This document shows positions 55,950 through 64,000 of a stretch of 64,000 bases of DNA, one piece after another. The notes below the pieces were generated by a model, which did not search any database, was not told where the DNA came from, and saw only the letters and a list, made by a program, of their open reading frames with translations. Origin of the DNA: Hymenobacter volaticus (lineage in GTDB: Bacteria > Bacteroidota > Bacteroidia > Cytophagales > Hymenobacteraceae); contig NZ_CP095068.1 in assembly GCF_022921055.1 (NCBI RefSeq), forward strand, positions 1 to 64,000. Reading direction: 5' to 3'. A program made the translations under genes and the position numbers. Each line of letters opens with the position of its first letter. Within the stretch, counting starts at the first letter, position 1.

Positions 55950-57817
55950 ATGAGATTTTCTTATAAAACCTTAGCTCTCAGCGCCGGACTAGTCCTTGGC
56001 CTGTCGGCGTGTGAAAAGGACTTCCTGGAACGGGAAGCTCCTAATATTGTGACGGATCAGCAAATCTGGAACGACGCCAACCTCATTACCAGCCTGCTGG
56101 CCAATAACTATGACCGACTGCCTTTCCACACCCAAATCGACGATGGCTGGACGGATTTTGCTGCCTACGACGAAGCCATCTGGTCGGGCAACGGCGACGG
56201 GTCTAATAACCTGAATGATTATAGTTTCAACCGCTGGGGAAACTGGGACTATGGCCTGATCCGCGACATCAATCTGGCCCTCGAGAACATCGACAAATTC
56301 AGTACCACGCTGCCAGAAGTGCAGAAAAACCAGTTCAAGGCCGAGTTCCGTTTTCTGCGGGCTTTCGTGTACTTCGAGTTGGTTAAGCGCCACGGAGGGG
56401 TGCCCCTCGTAACGCAGCAACTGATCTACGACTACAGCGGCAACCCCACGCCGCTGCAAAGCCCCCGTAATACGGAAGCCGCAGTGTACGACTTTGTAGC
56501 CAGTGAGCTGGATGCCATCAAGAACGACCTCGGCAACGACGGCAGTTCTCCCAGCAGCCCCCGCAGCAACACCCGGGCCAACAAGTATGCGGCTATGGCG
56601 CTTAAGTCGCGGGCCATGCTCTACGCGGGCTCCATCGCCAAGTACAACGCGCAGTCGGGCCTGAACATTCAAACCAGTGGGGAGAGGTCGGCATTCCAGC
56701 TAGCCGGGCCAATGAGTACTACCGGAAGGCCCTGGACGCGGCCAAAGAAGTTATTGCTGGACCTTATTCCCTGTACCGGACTAATCCGGACCGCGGCGAA
56801 AATTTCTATGATGCCATCACGCGCAAGGCTTCCAACCCCGAGGTGATTCTGGCCAAGGACTTTCTGGTTGCCCGGGACCGGCGGCACGGATTTACGTACG
56901 ACAACATTGCGCGCGGCATTCGGGAAGACAACCTCTCGTCGTCCAACATCACCCCGACTCTGAACCTAGTGGAAAGCTATGAGTACCTCGATGGTACTTC
57001 GGGTGAAATTAGAACCCGCAACGCGGCCAATACGGATTACATCTACTACGACAATCTGAGTGCTCCCTTTGCCAACAAGGACGCCCGCTTGTACGGCACT
57101 GTGATTTACCCAGGTACTTCTTTTGCCGGGCAAACCGTGCAGATTCAGGCCGGCGTAATGGTGTGGAATGCAGCCAACAACGCGTACGAAATGGTGGAAG
57201 GGGGACTAGCCTCCAACTACACGGACGGCAAGCTTTTGACCGGCAGTTCCGGGCCTCAACGCTCGCAAACAGAGGTGTCGAACACCGGCTTCTACATGCG
57301 CAAGTACATTGATTCGACCCCGAAAGCCAGTACCCGCGGGGTGCTGAGCGACACGTGGTGGGTGCGCTTCCGCTTGGGGGAAGTGCTGCTCAACGCCTCT
57401 GAAGCCGCCTTCGAGCTCGGGCAAACGGCGGAAGCACTGACCTACGTGAATCAAGTGCGAGAGCGGGCTGGTTTTCCGGCCAATAGCCTAACTTCTCTGA
57501 CTCGGCAACGGCTGGAAAACGAGCGCCGAGTGGAATTGGCATTCGAAGACCACCGGGTGTGGGATTTGAAGCGCTGGCGCCGCGCCCACGTGCTATGGGA
57601 TGGCAATAACTCTAATCCTAACGCGGTGATGTACGCACTCTACCCATACCGCGTAGTGCGGCCCGGTGACCCCCGAGACGGCAAGTACGTGTTCGTGAAG
57701 TTGGTAGCGCCGCGTTTCCGCGCTCCGCGCAACTTCCGCTTAGGCAATTACTACACTTTTATCGATCAGGGGGTTCTCAACAACAATCCGCTGCTGGTTC
57801 GCAACCCTTTCCAATAA
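55950..57817 (+). CDS. SusD/RagB-family lipoprotein, frameshifted (third locus)
   Basis: This protein is 622 residues after repair. It has a lipobox (LGLSAC), the opening FLEREAPNIVTDQQIW, TPR helices (NQFKAEFRFLRAFVYFELV, AAMALKSRAMLYAG) and the C-terminal ENERRVELAFEDHRVWDLKRW. The frame breaks in the GGGG run at 56679-56682; one more G gives SGGEVGIPASRANEYYRKAL and joins the second half, which stays open to 57817. It starts 14 bases after the SusC stop. Confidence 0.9.
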
Positions 57818-57826
57818 GCTGCACTC

Positions 57827-58507
57827 ATGAAAGCATTTCTTTATAGCCTGTTAGCGGGCACTGCATTGTTTATGGGCTGCGCCAAAGACAACGTGGAGCC
57901 ACCAAGCTCTACGCTCACCGGCCGCATTGTTTATCAGGATCAGGTGCTGGGCCTGCGGTCAAACGGATCCACCGACTTAGGAAACCAAACCACCATGCTG
58001 GAATTGTGGCAGCGTGGCTATCAGCTCTTTACCAAGATTCCGGTATTCGTCAACCAGGACGGGACGTTTCAAGCCAAGCTCTTCGACGGCAACTACAAGC
58101 TGGTTCGCTCGCGGGGCAACGGCCCGTGGGTGGACAACACCGACAGCATTGACGTGCAAGTGCGCGGCAACACCGTGATAGACGTGCCCGTGACGCCTTA
58201 TTTCACCGTAACGGACGCTGCTTTCCAACGCAGCGGAAACACCCTTACGGCTACTTGCCGCGTCAATCGAATTGTGGCCGGCAAGGACATTGACCGAGTG
58301 GTATTACTAATAAGCCGCACGCAGTTTGTGGATGACAGCAACGCGCTGGAGCGTACCGAAAAAAACGCAGCGGCCGTGAATCTAAGTCAGGTACAAAACC
58401 TTTCGGTGACTATTCCCTCCTCGATTACAGGGTCTGTTTTTGCTCGTATCGGCGTGAAAGCAGCGGGTGTAGGGCAGTACGTGTACTCCCCAGTACAAAA
58501 ATTCTAG
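57827..58507 (+). CDS. DUF3823-type surface lipoprotein
   Basis: This 226-residue lipoprotein (lipobox LFMGC) matches the DUF3823 family, found after SusD in many Bacteroidota polysaccharide loci: an N-terminal carboxypeptidase-like domain with LTGRIVYQDQVLGLRSNGST and FDGNYKLVRSRGNGPWV, then a second beta domain ending YVYSPVQKF. It is probably a surface glycan-binding protein in the place of SusE/F. It starts nine bases after the SusD stop. Function not tested in the family as far as I know. Confidence 0.82.
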   Translation: MKAFLYSLLAGTALFMGCAKDNVEPPSSTLTGRIVYQDQVLGLRSNGSTDLGNQTTMLELWQRGYQLFTKIPVFVNQDGTFQAKLFDGNYKLVRSRGNGPWVDNTDSIDVQVRGNTVIDVPVTPYFTVTDAAFQRSGNTLTATCRVNRIVAGKDIDRVVLLISRTQFVDDSNALERTEKNAAAVNLSQVQNLSVTIPSSITGSVFARIGVKAAGVGQYVYSPVQKF

Positions 58508-58560
58508 TAGGGAATTCTGACTTAACTGTCTAATTTCCTTGTTCTTAGAAGGTTACTAGC

Positions 58561-58598
58561 GTTGGGGGTTTGGTCTGCTTTCAGGTCAAACCCCCAAC
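58561..58598 (+). terminator. Hairpin between DUF3823 and GH2 genes
   Basis: GTTGGGGGTTTG at 58561-58572 pairs perfectly with CAAACCCCCAAC at 58587-58598 around a 14-base loop. It may separate the SusCD-DUF3823 transcript from the enzymes, although only 30 bases remain before the GH2 start codon. Confidence 0.65.
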
Positions 58599-58628
58599 TA
58601 CGCTCTTTCCCACCACTAGAGTCTACCT

Positions 58629-60568
58629 ATGAATCCTATTAGGCGATTTGCTCTCGCTCTCTGGCTTAGCGCCAGCATGTTCGGTGCCGGGGTTGCTGCC
58701 CACGCGCAGTCGAAGACACCAGCTCCCGCGCCGCCAGTTGGTCCGGCGCCCATCCTTAGCCGCTGGGAAAAGCAGGTAACCGCCACTAATGCGTGGCGCG
58801 AGTACCCGCGCCCGCAGATGGTGCGAGCGCAGTGGCAAAACCTGAACGGGATGTGGGACTACGCCATTACGCCCGAACAGCTCCCGCGCCCACTACTTTC
58901 AACGGGCAGATTTTGGTGCCTTTCTGCGTGGAATCGACTTTGTCGAAGGTAACTAAGCCGCTTACGCCGGACCAGCGGCTCTGGTACCGGCGCAGCGTGA
59001 CGGTGCCGCAAGAGTGGCAAAACCAACGGGTGCTCTTGCATTTCGGGGCCGTAGATTACGAGTGCAGCCTGTGGGTGAACGGCGGGTTGGTAGGATCGCA
59101 TCAAGGTGGTTCCGACGCGTTTAGCTTCGATGTAACCGAGTATTTGAAAGCCGGTGACAATCAGTTGCTGCTCGGCGTGCTCGATCCCACGTCAACTGGG
59201 GAGCAACCCCGGGGCAAGCAGCTGCTTAATCCCAATGGTATTTGGTACACGCCAGTATCGGGCATCTGGCAAACGGTGTGGATGGAGCCGGTGCCCAAAC
59301 AAGCTTACATCGAAGAAGTTCGGCTCACTCCCGAACTCGATTCCAGCCGCGTGCGGGTGGAAGTGGTGCTCAATGAGCCCGCCAACAACGCTACCACTGC
59401 CATCCGCCTAACGGCGCTCGACGGCAAACGCACGGTGGCTACTACGCTGGTTCGGTCGGGAATGACGGCTTATCTGGACTTGAAAGACCCTAAGCTGTGG
59501 TCGCCGGATACGCCTTTCCTCTACGACCTCAAAACCGAGTTGGTAACGGTGCAGGATCCTTTCGGTACCACGCCCCGCAATCAGCGGCCGCGCCAGCCCG
59601 CGGCCGTGCGGGCCGCTTATGCTAAGGCTACCGTGACGGGAACCGCGCTAGATGCAGTGAATGGCTACTTCGCCATGCGCAAAATCTCGGTGGGCCCCGG
59701 ACCAATAGCTGGGCAGCCTACGCTGCTGCTCAACAACAAGGTGGTGTTCCATAACGGGCCGCTCGACCAGGGTTGGTGGCCGGGCGGGTTGCTCACGCCA
59801 CCTTCCGACGAGGCCATGATCTTCGAGATTGATTTTCTGAAGAAAGCAGGCTTTAATATGCTGCGCAAGCACATCAAAGTCGAGCCCGACCGCTACTACT
59901 ACCAGTGCGACCGGCTCGGGATTTTGGTTTGGCAGGATATGCCGTCGGGCTTTTTGGAAGGCCAGAACGTGGCACCGGGTGCCCAAATCGAGCCCCTGCG
60001 CCGCTCCCTGGGCATGGAGCAATTCGAATTGGAGTTTCGGCGGATGATCGATCGGCTCTACAGTCACCCTAGCATCGTGACTTGGGTGGTGCACAACGAG
60101 GGCTGGGGCCAGTACAACAATCCACGATTAGCAGCCTGGGTGAAAGGCCTGGATCCAAGCAGGGTGATTAACGCCGTGACCGGTTGGAACGACCAGGGAG
60201 CAGGCGACTTCTACGACATTCACACCTACGAGGAAGAACCCAACCTGCCGGCCGCTAAATCCAACCGCGTTATTGCTATCGGCGAGTTCGGGGGAATCGG
60301 TTGGCCCATCGAAGGCCACTTGTGGAACCCATCCATGCGCAACTGGGGCTACCAAACCTACCACTCGGCCGACGACGTGCTGAAGGCGTACCGAAAGAAA
60401 TACGCCAAGATTGTGGAGTACTACCAGCAGAAGGGCTTATCGTCGGCCGTGTACACGCAAACCACCGATGTGGAAGGAGAAGTGAACGGTCTGCTTACCT
60501 ACGACCGGGAAGTTATCAAGATTCCCGTCAAAACGCTCCGTCAGATTCATGCTCCATTGCTTAAGTAG
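58629..60568 (+). CDS. GH2-family beta-glycosidase, frameshifted near the N-terminus
   Basis: This protein is 646 residues after repair. It has a signal peptide (ending AAHAQ), a sugar-binding beta domain (QNLNGMWDYAI, LWVNGGLVGSHQGGSDAF), a sandwich domain and a GH2 barrel with the acid/base in VHNEGWGQYNNPR and a nucleophile in AIGEFGGIGWP. The frame is lost between EQLP and APTTFNG at about 58883-58889; one more base (C after CCC) joins them. GH2 members include beta-galactosidases, beta-glucuronidases, beta-mannosidases and arabinosidases; this one is not further assigned. Confidence 0.9.
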
Positions 60569-60878
60569 CGCTTTCTCGGAAATCGGTAATACGACACTCG
60601 GGTGCTGGTAGCGGTTAGAGCATAGGAACAAGTGCCAGCTTGTGCTGCAGGAAAAATGACCCCCGGCTCATCGGTTCTTAAAGAAACAGATGCCCTTCAC
60701 CGGGTCAACTACCTAGCCCTGCTTTACCTGCAAAGGCGCCCGCCGTCATTGTGAGGTGAGCAAAGAGCAGGGTGAAGCAAAGCGCTGAACTAAGGGCTAT
60801 TGCTCGTTCCCCTGTCCTTATTGCCATCCTTCCTTGATGAGAAGCTGCTTTACATATGTTTTTCCTAATTCAATAAGA
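60569..60878. other. Intergenic region before the glutaminase-like gene
   Basis: About 310 bases with no gene or repeat recognised. An upstream ATG at 60834 (in frame) adds 15 residues before the signal peptide and is rejected as the start. Confidence 0.35.
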
Positions 60879-63349
60879 ATGAAAAAGAGTTTTGCTTTCC
60901 TATTCGCGGTGATGCTCAGCCTGGGTTGCCTGCACGCCCAGACGCTCCGCCCACCGGCTTACCCGCTCATCACCCACGACCCGTACTTCAGCTTGTGGGC
61001 TTTCAACGATACGCTGACGGCCTCTTCCACCCGTCACTGGACCGGCGTGGCGCAGGCGCTAGAGGGCGTGGTGCGCGTAGACGGCAAATCTTATCAGTTT
61101 TTGGGCCAAGCCGCCCCGCAGTACCGCACCGTCATCCCAACGGCCATGGAGCAGGGGTACACGGCCCAGTACACGTTGTCTAAGCCGGCAGCGGGCTGGG
61201 AGAAACCGGCCTTCGCCGCCACAAGTTGGAAAACTGGCCCGGCACCCTTCACCGATCAAAAAGACCAGAAGGGCACCATTTGGACCGAGGGAGATGTATG
61301 GGTGCGGCGGCGCGTGACTATTGCCAACCCCCAAATGACCGGCAAGCTGCGCCTGTTTATGTGGCACGACGACGCGGTAGAAGTCTACCTGAATGGCGTA
61401 GAGCTGGTGCGTTTGCCGAACTGGAATAACAGCTACGAGTATTTTGACGTGCCCGAATCGGCGCGGCAGGCGCTGCGCAAGGGTGAGAACGTGCTGGCCA
61501 TGCATTGCAACAGCCCCATGGGCGGCGAATACCTCGACGCCGGCTTGTATGAACAGCTACCCTTACCGGTGACTCCCACCGCCCGCCAAATCAGCGTGGC
61601 CGTAACGGCCACCCAAACCACCTATCAGTTTGCGGCCGGACCGGTGCAACTGACGGTAAACTTTCTCTCGCCGCTGCTGCTTGACGAGCTAGAAACCGTG
61701 GCCCGGCCAGTGAGCTACGTCACGTTTGGAGCCACTTCCACGGATGGGAAGACGCACCCAGTGCAGGTGTTGCTTACGGAAAGCGGCGGTTTGGCCGCCA
61801 ACACCGCGTACCAGGCCGTAACCACCCAGGCAGGTAAAGCGGGCACCTTGAACTGGCAAGCAGTTGGCACCACCGCGCAGCCTGTGTTGGCCAAGGCCGG
61901 CGACAACATTCGCATCGACTGGGGTCAAGCGTATGTGGCGGCGCCAGGGTCGGCCCAGCAGGCTGCCGGCGAGCCCCAAGCCCTGAAAAACACGTTCACG
62001 AAAAGTGGCACCCTTACTGCCAACGCCAAGCCTGTGAGTGGTCAGTCCCAACGTGTAGCGCTGGCTACCGTACTGGACCTGGGTACTGTAAAGACCGAAC
62101 CAACCGAACGGCACGTACTACTCGGCTACGACGACCAATATTCGGTGCAGTACTTCGGGAAAAACCTGCGCGGCTGGTGGCGGCGCGACCCCTCGACCAC
62201 TATGCCTAAGGTATTGCAAGCCGCCGAAGCAGACTACGCCCGCCTACGGCAGAAGTGCACCACTTTCGATAAGCAACTGTATGCCGAGGCCCAAGCGGCA
62301 GGCGGACAGCAATACGCTGATTTGTGCCAGCTAGCGTATCGCCAGGCTATTGCCGCCCACAAAATTGTGGCCGGTCCCAAGGGCGAAGTGTTTATGTTCT
62401 CCAAAGAGAACTTTTCTAACGGCTCTATCGGGACGGTGGACGTAACGTATCCGTCAGCACCGCTATTTCTGCGCTATAACAACGAGCTAGCGAAGGGCAT
62501 GTTGCGCTTCATCTTCGAGTACAGCGAATCGGGCCAGTGGAAAAAGGACTTTCCGGCCCACGACGTAGGCACTTACCCACGGGCCAACGGCCAGACCTAC
62601 GGCGAGGATATGCCGGTGGAAGAAGCGGGCAACATGCTGATTTTGACTGCTGCTTCCGTCAAGATGGACGGCAAACCTGACTTCGCTCGGGAGCACTGGC
62701 CCACTATCACCAAATGGGTTGGCTTTTTGAAGCGCGACGGGTTGGACCCAGCTACCCAGCTCAGCACCGACGACTTCGCCGGACACTTGGCTCGTAACTC
62801 TAACTTGTCGGTGAAAGCCATTATGGGCATTGCCTGCTACGGGCAGATGGCCCAGCAGCTCGGCGATCAGAAAACGGCCGACGAGTACATGGCACTAGCC
62901 CGCGATTACGCCAAGCGTTGGATGGCCATGTCGGCTACTGGCGACCACTACGCGCTGACCTTTGACAAGCCCGCCGGTTCGTGGAGCCAGAAGTACAATC
63001 TGGTATGGGACAGAATTCTGGGACTGAACGTCTTCCCCAAAGAAGTAGCCCAGCAGGAACTGACCTATTATCTAACCAAGCAGCAACGCTACGGCCTGCC
63101 TCTAGACAGCCGCAAGACCTACACGAAATCCGACTGGATTATGTGGACGGCCACGATGGCCGAGCGCGACGCCGACTTCCAGGCTCTGGTGAAGCCCGTT
63201 TGGCAGTTTGTCAACGACTCGCCGACGCGGGTGCCACTCACCGACTGGCACGAAACCACCGATGCCAAGCAGGTAGGTTTCCAGGCCCGCTCGGTAGTCG
63301 GGGTTATTTCATCAAGGTGTTGGACAAGCATATTACTGCCAAACCCTAG
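60879..63349 (+). CDS. Glutaminase A-type secreted protein (DUF4964/5127/4965/1793), frameshifted at the end
   Basis: This protein is 823 residues after repair. It has a signal peptide (FLFAVMLSLGCLHAQ) and the multi-domain layout named after fungal glutaminase A: RPPAYPLITHDPYFSLWAFND, PVQLTVNFLSPLLLDELETV, YPSAPLFLRYNNELAKGML and EEAGNMLILTAASVKMDG. Most bacterial members sit in glycan-use loci and their activity is unclear. A GGGG run at 63300-63303 lacks one G; with it the end reads VVGGYFIKVLDKHITAKP, stopping at 63349, rather than the odd tail to 63362. An additional beta-domain insertion (KLRLFMWHDDAVEVYLNGVE) lies at about residues 160-200. Confidence 0.85.
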
Positions 63350-63361
63350 CGCACCTACCTA

Positions 63362-63432
63362 AAACTATCTGCAGCGGTCCTGAACGCACTGTGGCACCAG
63401 CCGCGTGTTGTTGGGACGGCTGCAGATAGTTT
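63362..63432 (+). terminator. Large hairpin after the glutaminase-like gene
   Basis: AAACTATCTGCAGC at 63362-63375 pairs perfectly with GCTGCAGATAGTTT at 63419-63432, with partial further pairing inside the 43-base loop, followed by TTCTTT-like sequence. Its position 12 bases after the repaired stop supports the repaired reading. Confidence 0.65.
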
Positions 63433-63535
63433 CTTTAGAGTCTGTTTGGCCGAGCCCGCACGTAGCGCTGCTGCCAGCCCGTACGTGGTTTTCCAGCTTA
63501 CCCACCAAGTATTCCCACTCTTTGCTTGACTTCTT

Positions 63536-64000
63536 ATGCTTTCTATTCGTCGTTGTAGCGGGCTGCTAGTTGGAACTCTGCTCGCTATGCAAGCCCAGGC
63601 TCAATCGGCCAGTCCCGCAGCTCCAGCGGCCGCGGTCACGACGGGCCCCAAGTTGACCGCATTTCAACCGGGGGCGTTTCAGGCGCTGCCCTTAGGCGCC
63701 ATTCGGCCCGAAGGGTGGCTACGGCGCCAACTCGAGATTCAGGCGCAGGGCCTAAGCGGGCACCTCGAAGAATTCTGGCCCGATCTGAGCGCCAACAGCG
63801 CGTGGTTAGGTGGCGCCGGCGAGGGGTGGGAGCGGGGGCCCTATTACCTCGATGGGCTGTTGCCGTTGGCTTACGGGCTCGACGATGCGGCGTTAAAAGC
63901 CAAGGCGCAGAAGTGGGTGGACTGGGCTTTGCAAAGTCAGCGCCCCGACGGGAGCATCGGGCCCGCGAAAAATCAGGACTGGTGGCCCAACATGCTCGTA
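63536..64000 (+). CDS. DUF1680-type (beta-L-arabinofuranosidase-like) secreted glycosidase, partial
   Basis: The first 155 codons of a gene run off the right edge. A signal peptide (GLLVGTLLAMQAQAQ) is followed by AFQALPLGAIRPEGWLRRQL, GLSGHLEEFWPD and GEGWERGPYYLDGLLPLAYG, a pattern I know from DUF1680/GH127-related proteins annotated as beta-L-arabinofuranosidase-like. The frame is open to base 64000. The catalytic Cys/Glu site of GH127 would be further along, so activity cannot be judged. It belongs with the GH2 and glutaminase-like genes. Confidence 0.8.
   Translation, partial: MLSIRRCSGLLVGTLLAMQAQAQSASPAAPAAAVTTGPKLTAFQPGAFQALPLGAIRPEGWLRRQLEIQAQGLSGHLEEFWPDLSANSAWLGGAGEGWERGPYYLDGLLPLAYGLDDAALKAKAQKWVDWALQSQRPDGSIGPAKNQDWWPNMLV

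Overview
The window looks like a Bacteroidota replicon of the Hymenobacter type (Cytophagales). It has GC-rich coding, several SusC/SusD pairs, FecR/ECF pairs, LytTR two-component proteins and many lipoprotein signal peptides. The species call is an inference from protein style. An iteron replication origin, a Rep_3-type initiator and a ParA-based partition locus sit together at 7.8-11.6 kb, so the window is most simply part of a large plasmid or chromid. An integrated plasmid is the alternative. 

Layout. 1-2.1 kb: a SusC receptor running off the left edge. 2.5-7.2 kb: RidA-like protein, small hypothetical, GH43, universal stress protein and bestrophin-like channel. 7.8-11.6 kb: the maintenance module, with four arrays of 9-bp palindromic units before parA, a small putative ribbon-helix-helix partner overlapping parA, nine direct iterons plus two inverted ones, an operator-like inverted repeat and rep. 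11.7-20.4 kb: ECF sigma factor, PAP2 phosphatase, two small proteins, lipoprotein esterase, LytS/LytR-type pair, AraC regulator and SDR. 20.5-32.2 kb: alpha-mannan locus 1 (GH92, GH76, SusE, SusD, STN-bearing SusC, FecR, divergent ECF sigma). 32.3-47.9 kb: alpha-mannan or mannoglycan locus 2 (DUF1080, GH43, GH125, GH92, secreted BSP-type metallopeptidase, SusD, SusC, divergent GH92, LacI). 48-50.4 kb: GMC dehydrogenase plus its small subunit. 50.7-64 kb: a LacI regulator, then a third polysaccharide locus (SusC, SusD, DUF3823 lipoprotein, GH2, glutaminase-A-like protein, start of a DUF1680-type glycosidase).

How the genes fit together. In loci 1 and 2, GH76 would cut alpha-1,6-mannan backbones, GH92 enzymes would remove alpha-mannose branches and GH125 would trim alpha-1,6-mannose ends, feeding SusC/SusD uptake. 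The two loci have different control logic: sigma/anti-sigma signalling through an STN-SusC in locus 1, and LacI-type operators in locus 2. The third locus also carries a pair of LacI-type operators before its SusC.

Data quality. Eight genes are broken by what looks like a single missing base, nearly always in a short homopolymer. Adding one base restores each to full length. I read these as probable assembly errors and annotate the genes across the breaks. No rRNA, tRNA, CRISPR array or transposase was seen.
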